Assembly (NCBI RefSeq): GCF_000315915.1
Contig: NC_020187.1
Location: forward strand, 62,001 to 126,000
Reading direction: 5' to 3'
Length of the DNA stretch: 64,000 nucleotides
Source of the DNA: Henningerozyma blattae CBS 6284
Taxonomy: Eukaryota > Ascomycota > Saccharomycetes > Saccharomycetales > Saccharomycetaceae
The position numbers and the translations under genes are program-made. The notes beneath the pieces were generated by a model that worked only from the letters and a program-made list of their open reading frames with translations, was not told the DNA's origin and did not search any database. Every line of letters begins with the position of its first letter. Position 1 is the stretch's first letter. Positions 19,591-29,162 of the stretch are shown piece by piece.

Positions 19591-21421
19591 TTAGAAACAT
19601 TTGTGGTGAACAATGGATGGACCACTTTCATCATATTCTTGTTTTGAGATCCACATTTGTTGGAAAGTAGTCAAAGAAGCCAAGATAGAACCACCGATCC
19701 AAACAGAGTATTTTCTTTCTGGTGGAGCAATGATTTTAACTTCCATGGAAGATGGAGCCAAAGCAGTGATCTCCTTTTGCATTCTTTCAGCAATACCTGG
19801 GAACATGGTGGTACCACCGGACATGACAATGTTACCGTATAATTCTTTACGGACATCGACATCACACTTCATGATGGAGTTATAAGTAGTTTGGTCAATA
19901 CCAGCAGATTCCAAACTTAAGACAGATGGATGGAACAAAGCTTCTGGGGCTCTGAATCTTTCGTTACCGATGGTGATGACTTGACCATCTGGCAATTCGT
20001 AAGATTTTTCAATGGAGGAGGATTGAGCAGCAGTTTGCATTTCTTGTTCAAAGTCCAAGGCGACGTAACATAATTTTTCTTTGATATCTCTGACGATTTC
20101 TCTTTCAGCAGTGGTGGAGAAAGAGTAACCACGTTCACTCAAGATCTTCATCAAGTAGTCGGTCAAATCTCTACCGGCCAAATCGATTCTCATGATGGCG
20201 TGTGGTAAGGAGAAACCTGCGTAAATTGGGACAACGTGAGTAACACCGTCACCAGAATCTAAAACAATACCAGTGGTTCTACCAGAAGAATATAAGGATA
20301 AGACGGCTTGGATAGAAACGTAAAAGGCTGGGACGTTGAAAGTTTCAAACATAATTTGAGTCATCTTTTCTCTATTGGATTTTGGGTTCATTGGGGCTTC
20401 GGTCAATAAGACTGGATGTTCTTCTGGGGCAACTCTTAATTCGTTGTAGAAAGTATGATGCCAGATCTTTTCCATATCATCCCAGTTTGTGACGATACCG
20501 TGTTCAATTGGATAACGTAAAGTCAAAATACCTCTCTTGGATTGAGCTTCGTCACCGACATAGGAATCCTTTTGGCCCATACCAACCATGATACCTTGAT
20601 GTCTTGGTCTACCAACAATAGATGGGAAAACGGCTCTTGGAGCGTCATCACCGGCGAAACCGGCTTTACACATACCGGAACCATTATCAATAACTAAAGC
20701 AGCAACTTCTATTTAAAAAAGGAGGGGACGAACAACATTGGCATAATATTATAATATTAACAATTATAATAGTATAATATTTTTGTTAGTAAATCATTCT
20801 AATAAGTTTATAAATTTGCATTGCATTGGCATTTGCATTGCTATGCTATTTGCTTTGGTCCAATGAAAAACGGGACTATCCGAAAAAGGCAAAAAGCGGA
20901 GAGAAAGAAAAGAGAAAACAGTGAGGAAAAAAAAGAAACCAATCCAGATCCGCTTCGTAATAGGGAGAGAAAAACCTGAAACTGGAAAACGAAACAGGGC
21001 TTAATAAAAAAGAAACAAAGCCAGAAGATCGAATATCCAAAAAACTTCGTCCCTTTAGTTTGCCACCCATTGGTAGCCTCATTTAAAAAATAAAAATATA
21101 TATAACTGAGAAGCGCCAATGGTTTAGTAGCTAGCATAAAAGATCATGTACCCCTGTGATCTGGTCTTGGATTTACACTTGCCAAAGGACACTGTCTCTT
21201 GCCCCCCTTCCAATCTTGCCATGCCATTGAGTAGTCTTACATTAAACATATCGGAACAAACAGTAAAGCAATGCCAACATCAACACCCTAGCCCAGCCCA
21301 AACAATATGATTTGTACTTGTGCTTGTACTTGTACTTTCAATTGTACTTGTAATTGTATCTTCCATCTTGATCAGGCCGGTCTGCAGGGAGAAAAGTGAC
21401 TTAGAACATACCAGAATCCAT
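19591..21421 (-). CDS. ACT1: Actin, two exons
   Basis: Exon 2 is 19591-20708 and exon 1 is 21412-21421 (ATGGATTCTG), joined across a 703-bp intron. Together they give 375 codons, the universal actin length, starting [20 protein letters not shown] and ending [11 protein letters not shown]. The exon-1 boundary falls after the G of codon 4, exactly as in S. cerevisiae ACT1 (YFL039C). Actin hallmarks are present: DNGSG phosphate loop 1, [11 protein letters not shown] phosphate loop 2, and the [11 protein letters not shown]-terminal region. Codon use is strongly biased, as for a highly expressed gene. A frame opening at the internal Met16 would miss the N-terminus and is not the true start. The neighbour order YFL040W-ACT1-YPT1 is that of S. 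cerevisiae. Confidence 0.98.
20709..21411 (-). other. ACT1: ACT1 intron
   Basis: The 5' splice site reads GTATGT directly after ATGGATTCTG. The branch-point box TACTAAC is at 20785-20791 (minus strand) and the 3' splice site at 20709-20710 follows a pyrimidine-rich run (CCCCTCCTTTTTT) and AAATAG. The 703 bp is more than twice the 309 bp of the S. cerevisiae ACT1 intron. A degenerate CTTGTA hexamer repeat lies inside at about 21310-21360. I recognise no snoRNA or other gene in it. Confidence 0.95.
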
Positions 21422-21974
21422 TTTGCAATATATATGTTTGGTGTAGTTTGTTTATAGACAGGTTTTTTTTATCAAACGTCTTGATGATCTTCTTAAGGGA
21501 GAAAGAGAGAGAGTGTGAAACACAAGACAGACCAGCAAAAAAGCAAAAGCAAATAATAAATACTAAAAACTAAAAAGTAGAAACCAAAGGGAACTAAATA
21601 AGAGAGAAAACATTGAGACCCAGAAAATGAAAGATTTAAATAAACAATTGAAAACAGAGATCAAGAATAAAACACCACCACTCAAAGTAAACAACCGCAC
21701 CAGCCAGCGAGAACCACTAAGCAATGGGCAATGGCAATTGGTAAATAGAAATAAATATCAACGCCACCTGCTTAGCACACAACCCGACGTAGCACATGCC
21801 GAGAGGTCCCCCCCCCCAGTGGGCCTGCGCGGGTTTCTGGGGGCGTCGTGCAGAGCGAGAAGCCGAGAGGCGAGAAAATATAGAACATACAGAAAATAGA
21901 GAATATTGAGAAAATGGGAAAATGAGAAAAAACAGCAAATTGAGGTGAGAAAAAACGAGGGGGTTATTTGCGCA

Positions 21975-22069
21975 CACGTGATCGACGTGCCAGGTGATGT
22001 TTTCACGTGACACACCCGAGGGGTCACGGTGCGGCGTGGCACGTGACGTGTTTAAGGGGTACGCACGTG
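21975..22069 (-). promoter_or_regulatory. Cluster of four CACGTG sites upstream of ACT1
   Basis: CACGTG occurs at 21975-21980, 22004-22009, 22040-22045 and 22064-22069. Each is followed by A plus C or T, so each reads RTCACGTG on the minus strand, a full Cbf1/CDEI-type site in the same orientation. The cluster is about 550-650 bp upstream of the ACT1 start. Cbf1 or Pho4-type bHLH binding is inferred. Confidence 0.7.
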
Positions 22070-22261
22070 ACTTGCTGTTACGCGTGTGTTTCCCAACTGT
22101 TTCTGCTGCTGCCTGGGTGGAGTTGCTGTGTGGTTGTTTTTGTGCTGTTTAGGTTAAGTACTTGTAGTATATTTTATATTATATATGATAAAAGGTATGG
22201 AAGAAAGAGGGGAGAGGGGGGCGTGTACGTAGTATAGTAGTATACCTGGGACCAGTCAGTA

Positions 22262-22335
22262 AAGAGTAGTATAGTAATCCTGGTAGTAGTAATCGTAGTA
22301 GGCGTAGTAAGCGTCGTAAGCGTAGTCGGTCGATC
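22262..22335. repeat. Degenerate trinucleotide-rich tandem repeat 3' of YPT1
   Basis: Repeated AGTAGTA, CGTAGTA, GCGTAGTAAG and GCGTCGTAAG units just beyond the YPT1 stop codon. It probably lies in the YPT1 3' UTR. Confidence 0.55.
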
Positions 22336-22351
22336 ACGGTATGCAGCGCCC

Positions 22352-22984
22352 CTAGCAGCATCCGGAAGATTGGTTCTTCAAACTTTGGCCCTTCAAGTTG
22401 ACGTTGTCGGACCCGTTGCCGCCGTTGCCACCGTTGCCGCCTCTTTCGTCCTTTTGTTGTTGTGAAAGAGATTCCTTGATTTGCTTGGCCATGGTTAAAA
22501 ATGCTTCTTCCACGTTGGTGGAGTCTAAGGCAGAGGTTTCCAAGAATGGCATGTTATTGGTTTCGGCAAATTCCTTGGCCACGTCGTATTCGACAATTCT
22601 CTTATCTTTCAAGTCTGACTTGTTACCCACCAATAGCTTCAACACGCTAGAGGTGGCGTAACGATCGATTTCTTGCAGCCACATCTTGACGCTGTTGAAT
22701 GAATCTTGGTCTGTCACATCATAGACAATGATGATACCGTGAGACCCACGGTAGTATGAAGAAGTGATGGTTCTGAACCGTTCTTGGCCTGCAGTGTCCC
22801 AGATCTGTAGCTTCACGGTCTTGCCGTCTATTTCAATTGTCTTGATCTTGAAGTCAACTCCAATAGTGGAGATGTAGTCGTTACTGTATGTGTCATCAGA
22901 AAATCTTAATAATAAACAGGATTTACCAACCCCGGAATTACCAATCAATAGTAGCTTGAATAAATAGTCGTACTCGCTGTTCAT
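22352..22984 (-). CDS. YPT1: Rab GTPase Ypt1 (ER-Golgi traffic)
   Basis: 210 residues beginning [20 protein letters not shown]. All Ras-superfamily motifs are present: P-loop GNSGVGKS (residues 15-22), switch I with the conserved effector sequence [29 protein letters not shown] (switch II), GNKSDL (guanine specificity) and TSALD. The C-terminus ends in CC for geranylgeranylation. Residues about 180-195 contain a Gly/Asn-rich insert ([12 protein letters not shown]) that makes it a few residues longer than the 206 of S. cerevisiae Ypt1 (YFL038C). Ypt1 governs vesicle tethering at the Golgi and early autophagy. It is adjacent to ACT1 as in S. cerevisiae. Confidence 0.97.
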   Translation of the reverse strand: MNSEYDYLFKLLLIGNSGVGKSCLLLRFSDDTYSNDYISTIGVDFKIKTIEIDGKTVKLQIWDTAGQERFRTITSSYYRGSHGIIIVYDVTDQDSFNSVKMWLQEIDRYATSSVLKLLVGNKSDLKDKRIVEYDVAKEFAETNNMPFLETSALDSTNVEEAFLTMAKQIKESLSQQQKDERGGNGGNGGNGSDNVNLKGQSLKNQSSGCC

Positions 22985-23370
22985 CTTAGTTTAAACGTAT
23001 ACCAGATGTACCTTATTTGTATGTGTGTGATCGTGTATATACGTATGTCTGTCTACGTGTGTTTTAATAGTGTCTTGTACTTGCGTCTGCGTTTGCGTAT
23101 GCCTTCACTATTTTTTTTCTGGTTAAATTCACTCGCTTTATTATTTCAATTTCTTTCTCTATTTTTGTAACACACAATATTATAGCGTTCCTTTCGTTTT
23201 ACCATTTTGTTCTGGTCAAAATTAAACAGAGAGAAAAATAAAAAACATAAATCAACATTGGGCAAATCAACCGAAAACACAAGCAAACATCAGTGCACCA
23301 CTATGTGTGTATAATACACATACGTTCATTACACTCTTATACGTTGAAATTACAATTAACATATTATGTG
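22985..23370. other. YPT1 promoter / PER33 3' flank
   Basis: 386 bp with GT-rich stretches near 23020-23100 and T-tracts. No gene or RNA is recognised. Confidence 0.55.
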
Positions 23371-24198
23371 TTATATAGGTATATAATTGAAACATTTGAT
23401 CATGAAATCCCTGTACATACACCAGAAGGGCAATGCACTTGCAGGGATCATTTGATTAAATTTATTGTTTAAATGAAATAATACAGTTTTAAAATGTTGA
23501 CTTTGAATCAATCTTAACTTGAAAAACCAAACATAACTGAAAACAGTAAAGATATGAATCAAAACAATGGGGCTCCCAAACTCTATAGTGAAGAATTTCA
23601 AAATTAGTATGGGCAAATTGATCAGTCCACAACGTAATCCACACAGTATTTCCAACGTTTGTGCCATTTGTAAAAAAATCTCATTATAACTTGATATAAA
23701 CCCGCTAATCTTATTGTTGATCGTGATCTTCACAATTTTAGAAAGATAAGGTAGAAATGGTAATAAATTCTCTTTGAAATAATTCAAACAATGGAATAAT
23801 GAAAAAATTACAGGGGAATAAATAGCTCCACTCAAGACAATGTTGAAAAAAAATGAAATGATAAATAATATCGTTAGGATTAAGAAATATTGCAGATTAT
23901 CCAATTTACGGAGTTGCGTTCTTATATTCTTGGAATTCAATTGATCACTCTTGTAGAATTGATATAATACGATCGCGTATGTTAAAGATATGTTTAATAA
24001 TAAAAATTTATAATGGTACCGTTGTAAATCACGAGAATAAAATGAAAGATGGAATCGAATAAAATGATACAATGTGAAAAAATGTCCTAGAAACCAATAG
24101 AATTGAGGCTGTTTGACTCGTGATCGAAGAATCGTAGAAAACGGTATCACTCGTGGTGATGTAGGTTTAGTTCTATCATTACGTGCTGTCGTTGCCAT
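23371..24198 (-). CDS. PER33: Per33/Pom33-type ER and nuclear-pore membrane protein (TMEM33 family)
   Basis: 275 residues, close to S. cerevisiae Per33 (YLR064W, 273). Hydrophobic segments lie at about 35-52 (FYWFLGHFFTLYHFIRF), 66-82, 105-130 and 200-222, and the conserved C-terminal region carries amphipathic helices (KLRLIQSQHFKTVLFHLNNK) as in Pom33, where they bind curved membrane and the karyopherin Kap123. The family sits in the ER and around nuclear pores. The paralogue POM33 (YLL023C) is the alternative, but the position among YFL/YLR-region genes supports PER33. Confidence 0.88.
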   Translation of the reverse strand: MATTARNDRTKPTSPRVIPFSTILRSRVKQPQFYWFLGHFFTLYHFIRFHLSFYSRDLQRYHYKFLLLNISLTYAIVLYQFYKSDQLNSKNIRTQLRKLDNLQYFLILTILFIISFFFNIVLSGAIYSPVIFSLFHCLNYFKENLLPFLPYLSKIVKITINNKISGFISSYNEIFLQMAQTLEILCGLRCGLINLPILILKFFTIEFGSPIVLIHIFTVFSYVWFFKLRLIQSQHFKTVLFHLNNKFNQMIPASALPFWCMYRDFMIKCFNYIPI

Positions 24199-24373
24199 TT
24201 TCCTCCTTCTCTATCTAACTTCTCACTTCTAATAATACAATCTCCTTATAAAGTGTATAATAAAAAAAATAATACAATGTATATTACAACAATACAACGT
24301 TGTAATATAAAATACAATCAATTTAGTTTAAATTATACCGTAACTACAACGTCTTAAAAACAAACGATTAAAA

Positions 24374-24405
<32 letters not shown>

Positions 24406-25224
24406 GAGACTAATAATCGTGCTAGATCAAATAAATGTGAAAATACAACTAATATTATCGTTAATTTTTTTTTAAAAGAATATTTCTTTTCTTTTTTTTT
24501 TAATTTTTAATTAATAAAAAAAATTAAAACCTAAATCACACACACGTCAATGGGAATTATGAGAATTACCAAGGTTTATTACCAGTAATCAAGTCATATT
24601 TTAGTACTACTCACTTTTATATATCAAAGTTACAACCAAGTTTAATTCCTATATCATTCAACATTACAGAATAAAAATAAAAAAATCGCATCCCAACAGT
24701 CAAAAAGACATATCATAAGTAAATGTAAGGAAATTTGCAAAATACATAAAAAAACATCATTAATATTGGAATATCAATTTGCAAAATGGAACAAGTCCCA
24801 AATCGGTTAAATAATAACAATCGAATTTTCTATAATATTTGAGTACTCCACCGTGCTTGATTTCTATGGAAGTTCTACCCACTTTTTTTTCCATCTCTCT
24901 CTACGACACTTTCTCACAACAACAAGCCACTTCAGAAATTGGGTCAAATTTGAGAACCGAGGTGAAAACACGGCGATTTACTAAACAGGAAAAACCCATA
25001 ACCTCACTCTTTAGGGCACACCTCACGGTCGTCTAGGTTTCGGATGAACCCTTTTTTTGGGCTGTATGTCTTTGAAATGATTTACATAAACGATATTTTA
25101 ATATATGATTTATATATAAGCCATATATGAGTTATTAATTTTTCTGGATTTAGTTAAAGAATATATCTATTGTATTTGAGAAATCATCCGAGATGATTAT
25201 CTGTAAAAGAGGGCAGGAAAATTA
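24199..25224. other. PER33 / AIM45 intergenic region (synteny junction)
   Basis: About 1 kb separating the YFL/YLR block from the YPR/YFR block. It includes an (AAT)n microsatellite at about 24374-24401, T-tracts near 24465-24505, and a less AT-rich stretch at 24839-25060 that I cannot explain. No coding frame with an ATG is convincing. Confidence 0.55.
24374..24401 (+). repeat. (AAT)n microsatellite
   Basis: About nine uninterrupted AAT units in the region upstream of PER33. Likely length-polymorphic. Confidence 0.85.
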
Positions 25225-26379
25225 TTATAGGCTCTTTTCTGCAAGTTTGGAAGTCAATTCAGGAACAGCAGTGAATAAATCTTGTTCTAATATATAATCT
25301 GCATTCTTATTGATTGGGGCTTCTGGATCATTATTGATACTGACAACAGTTTTGGAATCTTTCATCCCAGCTAAATGTTGGATGGCGCCTGATATACCGA
25401 TGGCAATATACAATTCAGGAGCCACAGTTTTACCAGTTTGTCCAATTTGTAATGAATTATCACAATACCCATTGTCCACAGCAGCTCTTGTTGATCCCAA
25501 ACCTGCTTTCAATTCTTTGCATAACGGTTCTAATAAGGAATCGAAATTCTCTTGTTTTTGTAACCCTCTACCTCCACTAACAACTATTTTAGCATTGGTT
25601 ACATCAATGCTATTTTCTCCCTCCAATACTTTTGATTTATCAAATAAAATGTTGATTCTGTCGTCTTTAGATTTAGCAACGATATCGTCTTTAGAAATAT
25701 CTTTGACGATAATATCTTGCTCAGCATTTTCAATAGACTTAGTTTGATTAATATCCAGTGGTTCGTCACTGAACGCAGAGGATCGAATACTTAACAATAA
25801 TTTATTTTGATTATTTTTAATAGTTTTCAATATTTTACTAGAATATGTATATCTTTTAAAATTTGTTACATTGTCAGTCTCACCAATAGAAAGAATGTTG
25901 CTCATTGGTTCTATTTCAATTAATCCACCAACTCTTGATAATATATCATTACCAACTGTAGTGTTATTAATAACAAAATTATCAATTTTATTATCATTCT
26001 TTAGTAATTCCTTAATAACTGGCGATATTTCTTCTGATAAAGTCTCTGGATATTCGGTTTGATTGACAATTACATCTTTCACAAAAGTATTATATAATTT
26101 GTTTTCCTTAACTCTCTGAGAAATGTTTAAACTATCAGGGCCCACAATAAGCAAACTGATTGAATCTTTAGCAGAACTCTGGTCATTATTCTTCCTCAAT
26201 AAATTGTTTAATTTATTACCTGCTTTCAATAAGTTGTTTAAATTTGACTCTCCCAGTTTATTACCTTCCACGTATATTAATGTGGAGGTATTTCTGCTAG
26301 TAACAGTTCTTGTTGGAAAACTCAGTCTCTTTAGTAATTTGTTATTTAAAGAATTGCTTCTGTTGATAGATCTAAGCAT
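25225..26379 (-). CDS. AIM45: Electron transfer flavoprotein alpha subunit, mitochondrial
   Basis: 384 residues, against 344 in S. cerevisiae Aim45 (YPR004C). The N-terminus (MLRSINRSNSLNNKLLKRLSF) is a clear presequence. An ETF N-terminal alpha/beta domain follows to about residue 255. The C-terminal FAD domain (about 262-380) has GGRGLQKQENFDSLLEPL, GSTRAAVDNGYCDNSLQIGQTGK and the family signature LYIAIGISGAIQHLAGM...VSINNDPEAPI, which binds FAD. ETF passes electrons from flavin dehydrogenases toward the respiratory chain, with Cir1 as beta subunit. It is followed by HAL1 and ICL2 as in S. cerevisiae, with YFH7 inserted between. Confidence 0.95.
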   Translation of the reverse strand: MLRSINRSNSLNNKLLKRLSFPTRTVTSRNTSTLIYVEGNKLGESNLNNLLKAGNKLNNLLRKNNDQSSAKDSISLLIVGPDSLNISQRVKENKLYNTFVKDVIVNQTEYPETLSEEISPVIKELLKNDNKIDNFVINNTTVGNDILSRVGGLIEIEPMSNILSIGETDNVTNFKRYTYSSKILKTIKNNQNKLLLSIRSSAFSDEPLDINQTKSIENAEQDIIVKDISKDDIVAKSKDDRINILFDKSKVLEGENSIDVTNAKIVVSGGRGLQKQENFDSLLEPLCKELKAGLGSTRAAVDNGYCDNSLQIGQTGKTVAPELYIAIGISGAIQHLAGMKDSKTVVSINNDPEAPINKNADYILEQDLFTAVPELTSKLAEKSL

Positions 26380-26991
26380 GTTTATAGTTTAGATGAGTTG
26401 TATTTGCAAACTTTATAGAGCTATTTATTATTATCAATATAGGTAGCAGATATTACACTAAATTATCAATTTATATATTTAATATACAACTTTTCCCTTA
26501 ATACTAGATCCTTTTCCTCGCGTATAAATTCTAAATTTAATTTTTTGACTCTTCTGGCTTAATTGCAAAAAAAAAAAATTAAAAAAAAATCTATTATTTT
26601 AATTTACCTATGGAACTTTCGGATTACAAATATAGAATTAATTATTCGCATTATTCAAGCAAAGATTATCTATAACTACTTCTAAATCACTTACTGATCA
26701 TTGCATATAAGCAAACAGAATGAATGATTGTGGGTATTTGCAGTCTTAAGTCCCAAATAGTTTTCTAATTTTTTTTTTTATTTTCAACTATATGAATGCT
26801 TGAGATATGAAATACCTAATCTTATTCGGACATTTGGTATCCCTTAATTATAGACTATTTGTAAATTGAAATTTAGCGATTTGGGTTAAAAAAGAAAAAC
26901 GTGAAAAATATGAAAAATCTTAAATATATCCAATAAAAAAAAATATTAGTATACTATAAAAAAAGTATATAGAAATAGCTTTTTTTTCCAA
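26380..26991. other. Divergent promoter region AIM45 / YFH7
   Basis: 612 bp, AT-rich, with A/T runs at 26568-26592 and 26768-26782. No gene or clear factor site is recognised. Confidence 0.55.
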
Positions 26992-28074
26992 ATGGTTGAC
27001 ATTGAACAATTAGCAAATGATGTGCTAGAATTTTCTAAAACAAGAGCAAAAGATAACTATACAATTAATATCATCATTGTTGGTCCTCCAGGTTCTGGCA
27101 AATCTACAATTGCAGAGAAATTATCCGCCAATTTAAATAAAAAGTTCAAGGAATTTATTCAAAATAAAGTTATTGCGTCAATTGGCCTTGATACTAACGT
27201 GGATATTAATCGATCTAACGAGTTAATTGAAGGGTATTATACAAGTGGTATTCCAGATATTTCTGATGAATTAAGGAAAACATTGAATAACAAAGGGTTT
27301 GATGAAAAATTGGTAGAAAATGTTAATTTTAAACCTGTAAAAGAATGTATAATTGCAAATAATAAACAACAAGGTTATAAAATCATTGGGCGTGGTGGTA
27401 TGGATAATTCCATTGAAATTCAGCCACATAAGATACAAGATATTGAGTTGAATGACATAAATATTTCACAAATTATTCCTATGGATGGCTTCCATTTGTC
27501 AAGAAAATGCTTAGATGAATTTAAAGATCCAAACAATGCACATCAACGAAGAGGGGCGCCTTCTACTTTCGATAGCAATAATTTCCTTCAATTATGTAAA
27601 CTTTTATGCAAAACGAGTAAGATAAAACCTATAATCACAGAAAGTAGTACACAAGAGAGTACTAACTTGGATAATCCCTTTAGTGCATTCCTGAATTCTT
27701 TTAATCAGAATATTCCTAATATTTTAGTCCCAGGCTTCAATCATGCTGAAAAAGATCCCAAAACTAATGTTTATGATATTAGTTGTTTCACAAGAATAAT
27801 GATTGTCGAAGGGTTATATCTACTGTATAACCAAGAAAATTGGTTGCATATTTACAAATCATTACTTGAAACTAATTCAGTTTTATTTTTTAATATCGAC
27901 CTTGATGATGAAATTCTAGAAGATCGTGTAGCAAAAAGACATCTAAACTCAGGTATTGTAGATAATTTGGAGGATGGTATCAAAAGGTTCCGCTCTAATG
28001 ATGTTATTAATGCTGGTTTATTAAGAAAGTATAACGTTCATGATGATAATATTATTCAACTGAATAATGACTGA
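26992..28074 (+). CDS. YFH7: Yfh7-type P-loop kinase
   Basis: 360 residues, against 353 for S. cerevisiae Yfh7 (YFR007W). The Walker A motif GPPGSGKST is at residues 31-39. It is followed by family-specific segments: IPMDGFHLSRKCLDEFKDPNNAHQRRGAPSTFD (about 164-196, the substrate-side PMDGFH motif shared with uridine/pantothenate-kinase-like folds), VPGFNHAEKDP and IMIVEGLYLLYN, and near the C-terminus the lid-like RVAKRHLNSGIV. Yfh7 is a P-loop ATPase of the phosphoribulokinase/uridine kinase fold whose natural substrate is not established. All nucleotide-binding residues look intact. Confidence 0.93.
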   Translation: MVDIEQLANDVLEFSKTRAKDNYTINIIIVGPPGSGKSTIAEKLSANLNKKFKEFIQNKVIASIGLDTNVDINRSNELIEGYYTSGIPDISDELRKTLNNKGFDEKLVENVNFKPVKECIIANNKQQGYKIIGRGGMDNSIEIQPHKIQDIELNDINISQIIPMDGFHLSRKCLDEFKDPNNAHQRRGAPSTFDSNNFLQLCKLLCKTSKIKPIITESSTQESTNLDNPFSAFLNSFNQNIPNILVPGFNHAEKDPKTNVYDISCFTRIMIVEGLYLLYNQENWLHIYKSLLETNSVLFFNIDLDDEILEDRVAKRHLNSGIVDNLEDGIKRFRSNDVINAGLLRKYNVHDDNIIQLNND

Positions 28075-28487
28075 ACAATTTGACATTACATTAAAAACTT
28101 TTTGTACTATTCTCTATCTGTTTTTCAAAAACAGCATATAATGCAACTTTTTATATTTTTTTAAAAAAAATACAGAATATTAGTATTTATATATAATGGA
28201 AGAATTATATATTGTATTTTTATGATAAAACTTTTTTTTATGGAAAAAAATAAATCTTTTAGACCCTGTTTGTCTTGTATTGGATAATTCACTTAAAACT
28301 AAAGTACCAATCCTCAGTTTTGGTTGTATTTAAAAGCAACAGTTCTAATGCATGAAGTGAGGAATGTTGTCTTTTTCATTACTAAGTTTGAATGCAGTTA
28401 TTTATTTGGTAAATTCCAAGAAAAACTAAAAATAAAATAAGAGCAATTACAATTCTATACTATTTGTGGTGTTCAATTTTTTTCAAA
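28075..28487. other. Convergent intergenic region YFH7 / HAL1-like
   Basis: 413 bp of AT-rich 3' flank with T and A runs (28150-28240). Nothing else is recognised. Confidence 0.55.
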
Positions 28488-29162
28488 TTAATTTTTATTT
28501 CTTATTCTATCTAAGCAAAGAGCATGTTCAGTCTCTATTGTAGCAAATATATTGAAACTAGGAGTGGGTGCCCAGATAAAAGAAGAAGAAGAAGATAAAG
28601 AAGATAGAGTTGATATATCAGTATAACTAGATGATGAACTGTAAGTATCATCAAGAGAATGTGAATTATTTTCTATTTCATCAGATTTATACTCTTTTTG
28701 AGCCTCGGGTATTGGAGTTCTTGAAAATTTTCTATGGGGTATTTGATATTCTTGATCATTTTCAAAGGTAACTTTAGGTTCTTCAATCTTTGATGGAGTA
28801 ATATTTTCATTCGTTTGAAAAGATTCCATTACATTCTCTTCTTTAATTATTATTTTTGAATGATAATTTGTATGAAAAATGTTATACTTCCCTGGATATA
28901 TTTCACAGTAGATGTTTGGACTAATCCAAAATAATGAAGAGCAGTCTGCATCTGGGCGTGTACAACTCATATATTCACTCAAACTAGATTGCAAATTATC
29001 CTTCTTCAACAAAATGTATTGAACTTTCAAAGTATCAATTTTTCCTTCCTGTTTTGTGACATGATAATATGAGGTTTTATTGGCTTGGTTATTATAAACC
29101 AATTCTATGATACTATAGCCATGTGATTTTAAGGAATTAAACATTTCATTTCCGGCAAACAT
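28488..29162 (-). CDS. HAL1: Probable Hal1 homologue (halotolerance protein), by position
   Basis: 224 residues with no domain I can name. The N-terminal ~115 residues look folded (MFAGNEMFNSLKSHGYSIIE, then SSLFWISPNIYCEIYPGKYN). The rest is Ser/Glu-rich and probably disordered, with a Ser/Thr-rich stretch at about 170-196 and a short conserved-looking tail (WAPTPSFNIFATIETEHALC). It lies on the minus strand between AIM45 (YPR004C) and ICL2 (YPR006C), exactly where HAL1 (YPR005C, 294 residues) lies in S. cerevisiae. Hal1 affects K+/Na+ balance under salt stress. The assignment is mainly syntenic, because I cannot confirm it from motifs. Confidence 0.55.
   Translation of the reverse strand: MFAGNEMFNSLKSHGYSIIELVYNNQANKTSYYHVTKQEGKIDTLKVQYILLKKDNLQSSLSEYMSCTRPDADCSSLFWISPNIYCEIYPGKYNIFHTNYHSKIIIKEENVMESFQTNENITPSKIEEPKVTFENDQEYQIPHRKFSRTPIPEAQKEYKSDEIENNSHSLDDTYSSSSSYTDISTLSSLSSSSSFIWAPTPSFNIFATIETEHALCLDRIRNKN

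Larger units (their letters stand above)
21422..22351. other. ACT1 promoter region / YPT1 3' flank, partly GC-rich
   Basis: 930 bp between the ACT1 start and the YPT1 stop, both on the minus strand. The part from about 21770 to 22350 is far more GC-rich than the rest of the window. It includes a C8 run near 21810, four CACGTG sites (listed separately) and a degenerate GTAGTA/CGTAGTAAG repeat at 22262-22335. No reading frame here looks like a protein. Confidence 0.6.

Noticed and set aside
19591..20673. A 360-residue actin starting at internal Met16
   Set aside because: The upstream codons, splice sites and the 10-base first exon are all present, giving the full 375 residues.
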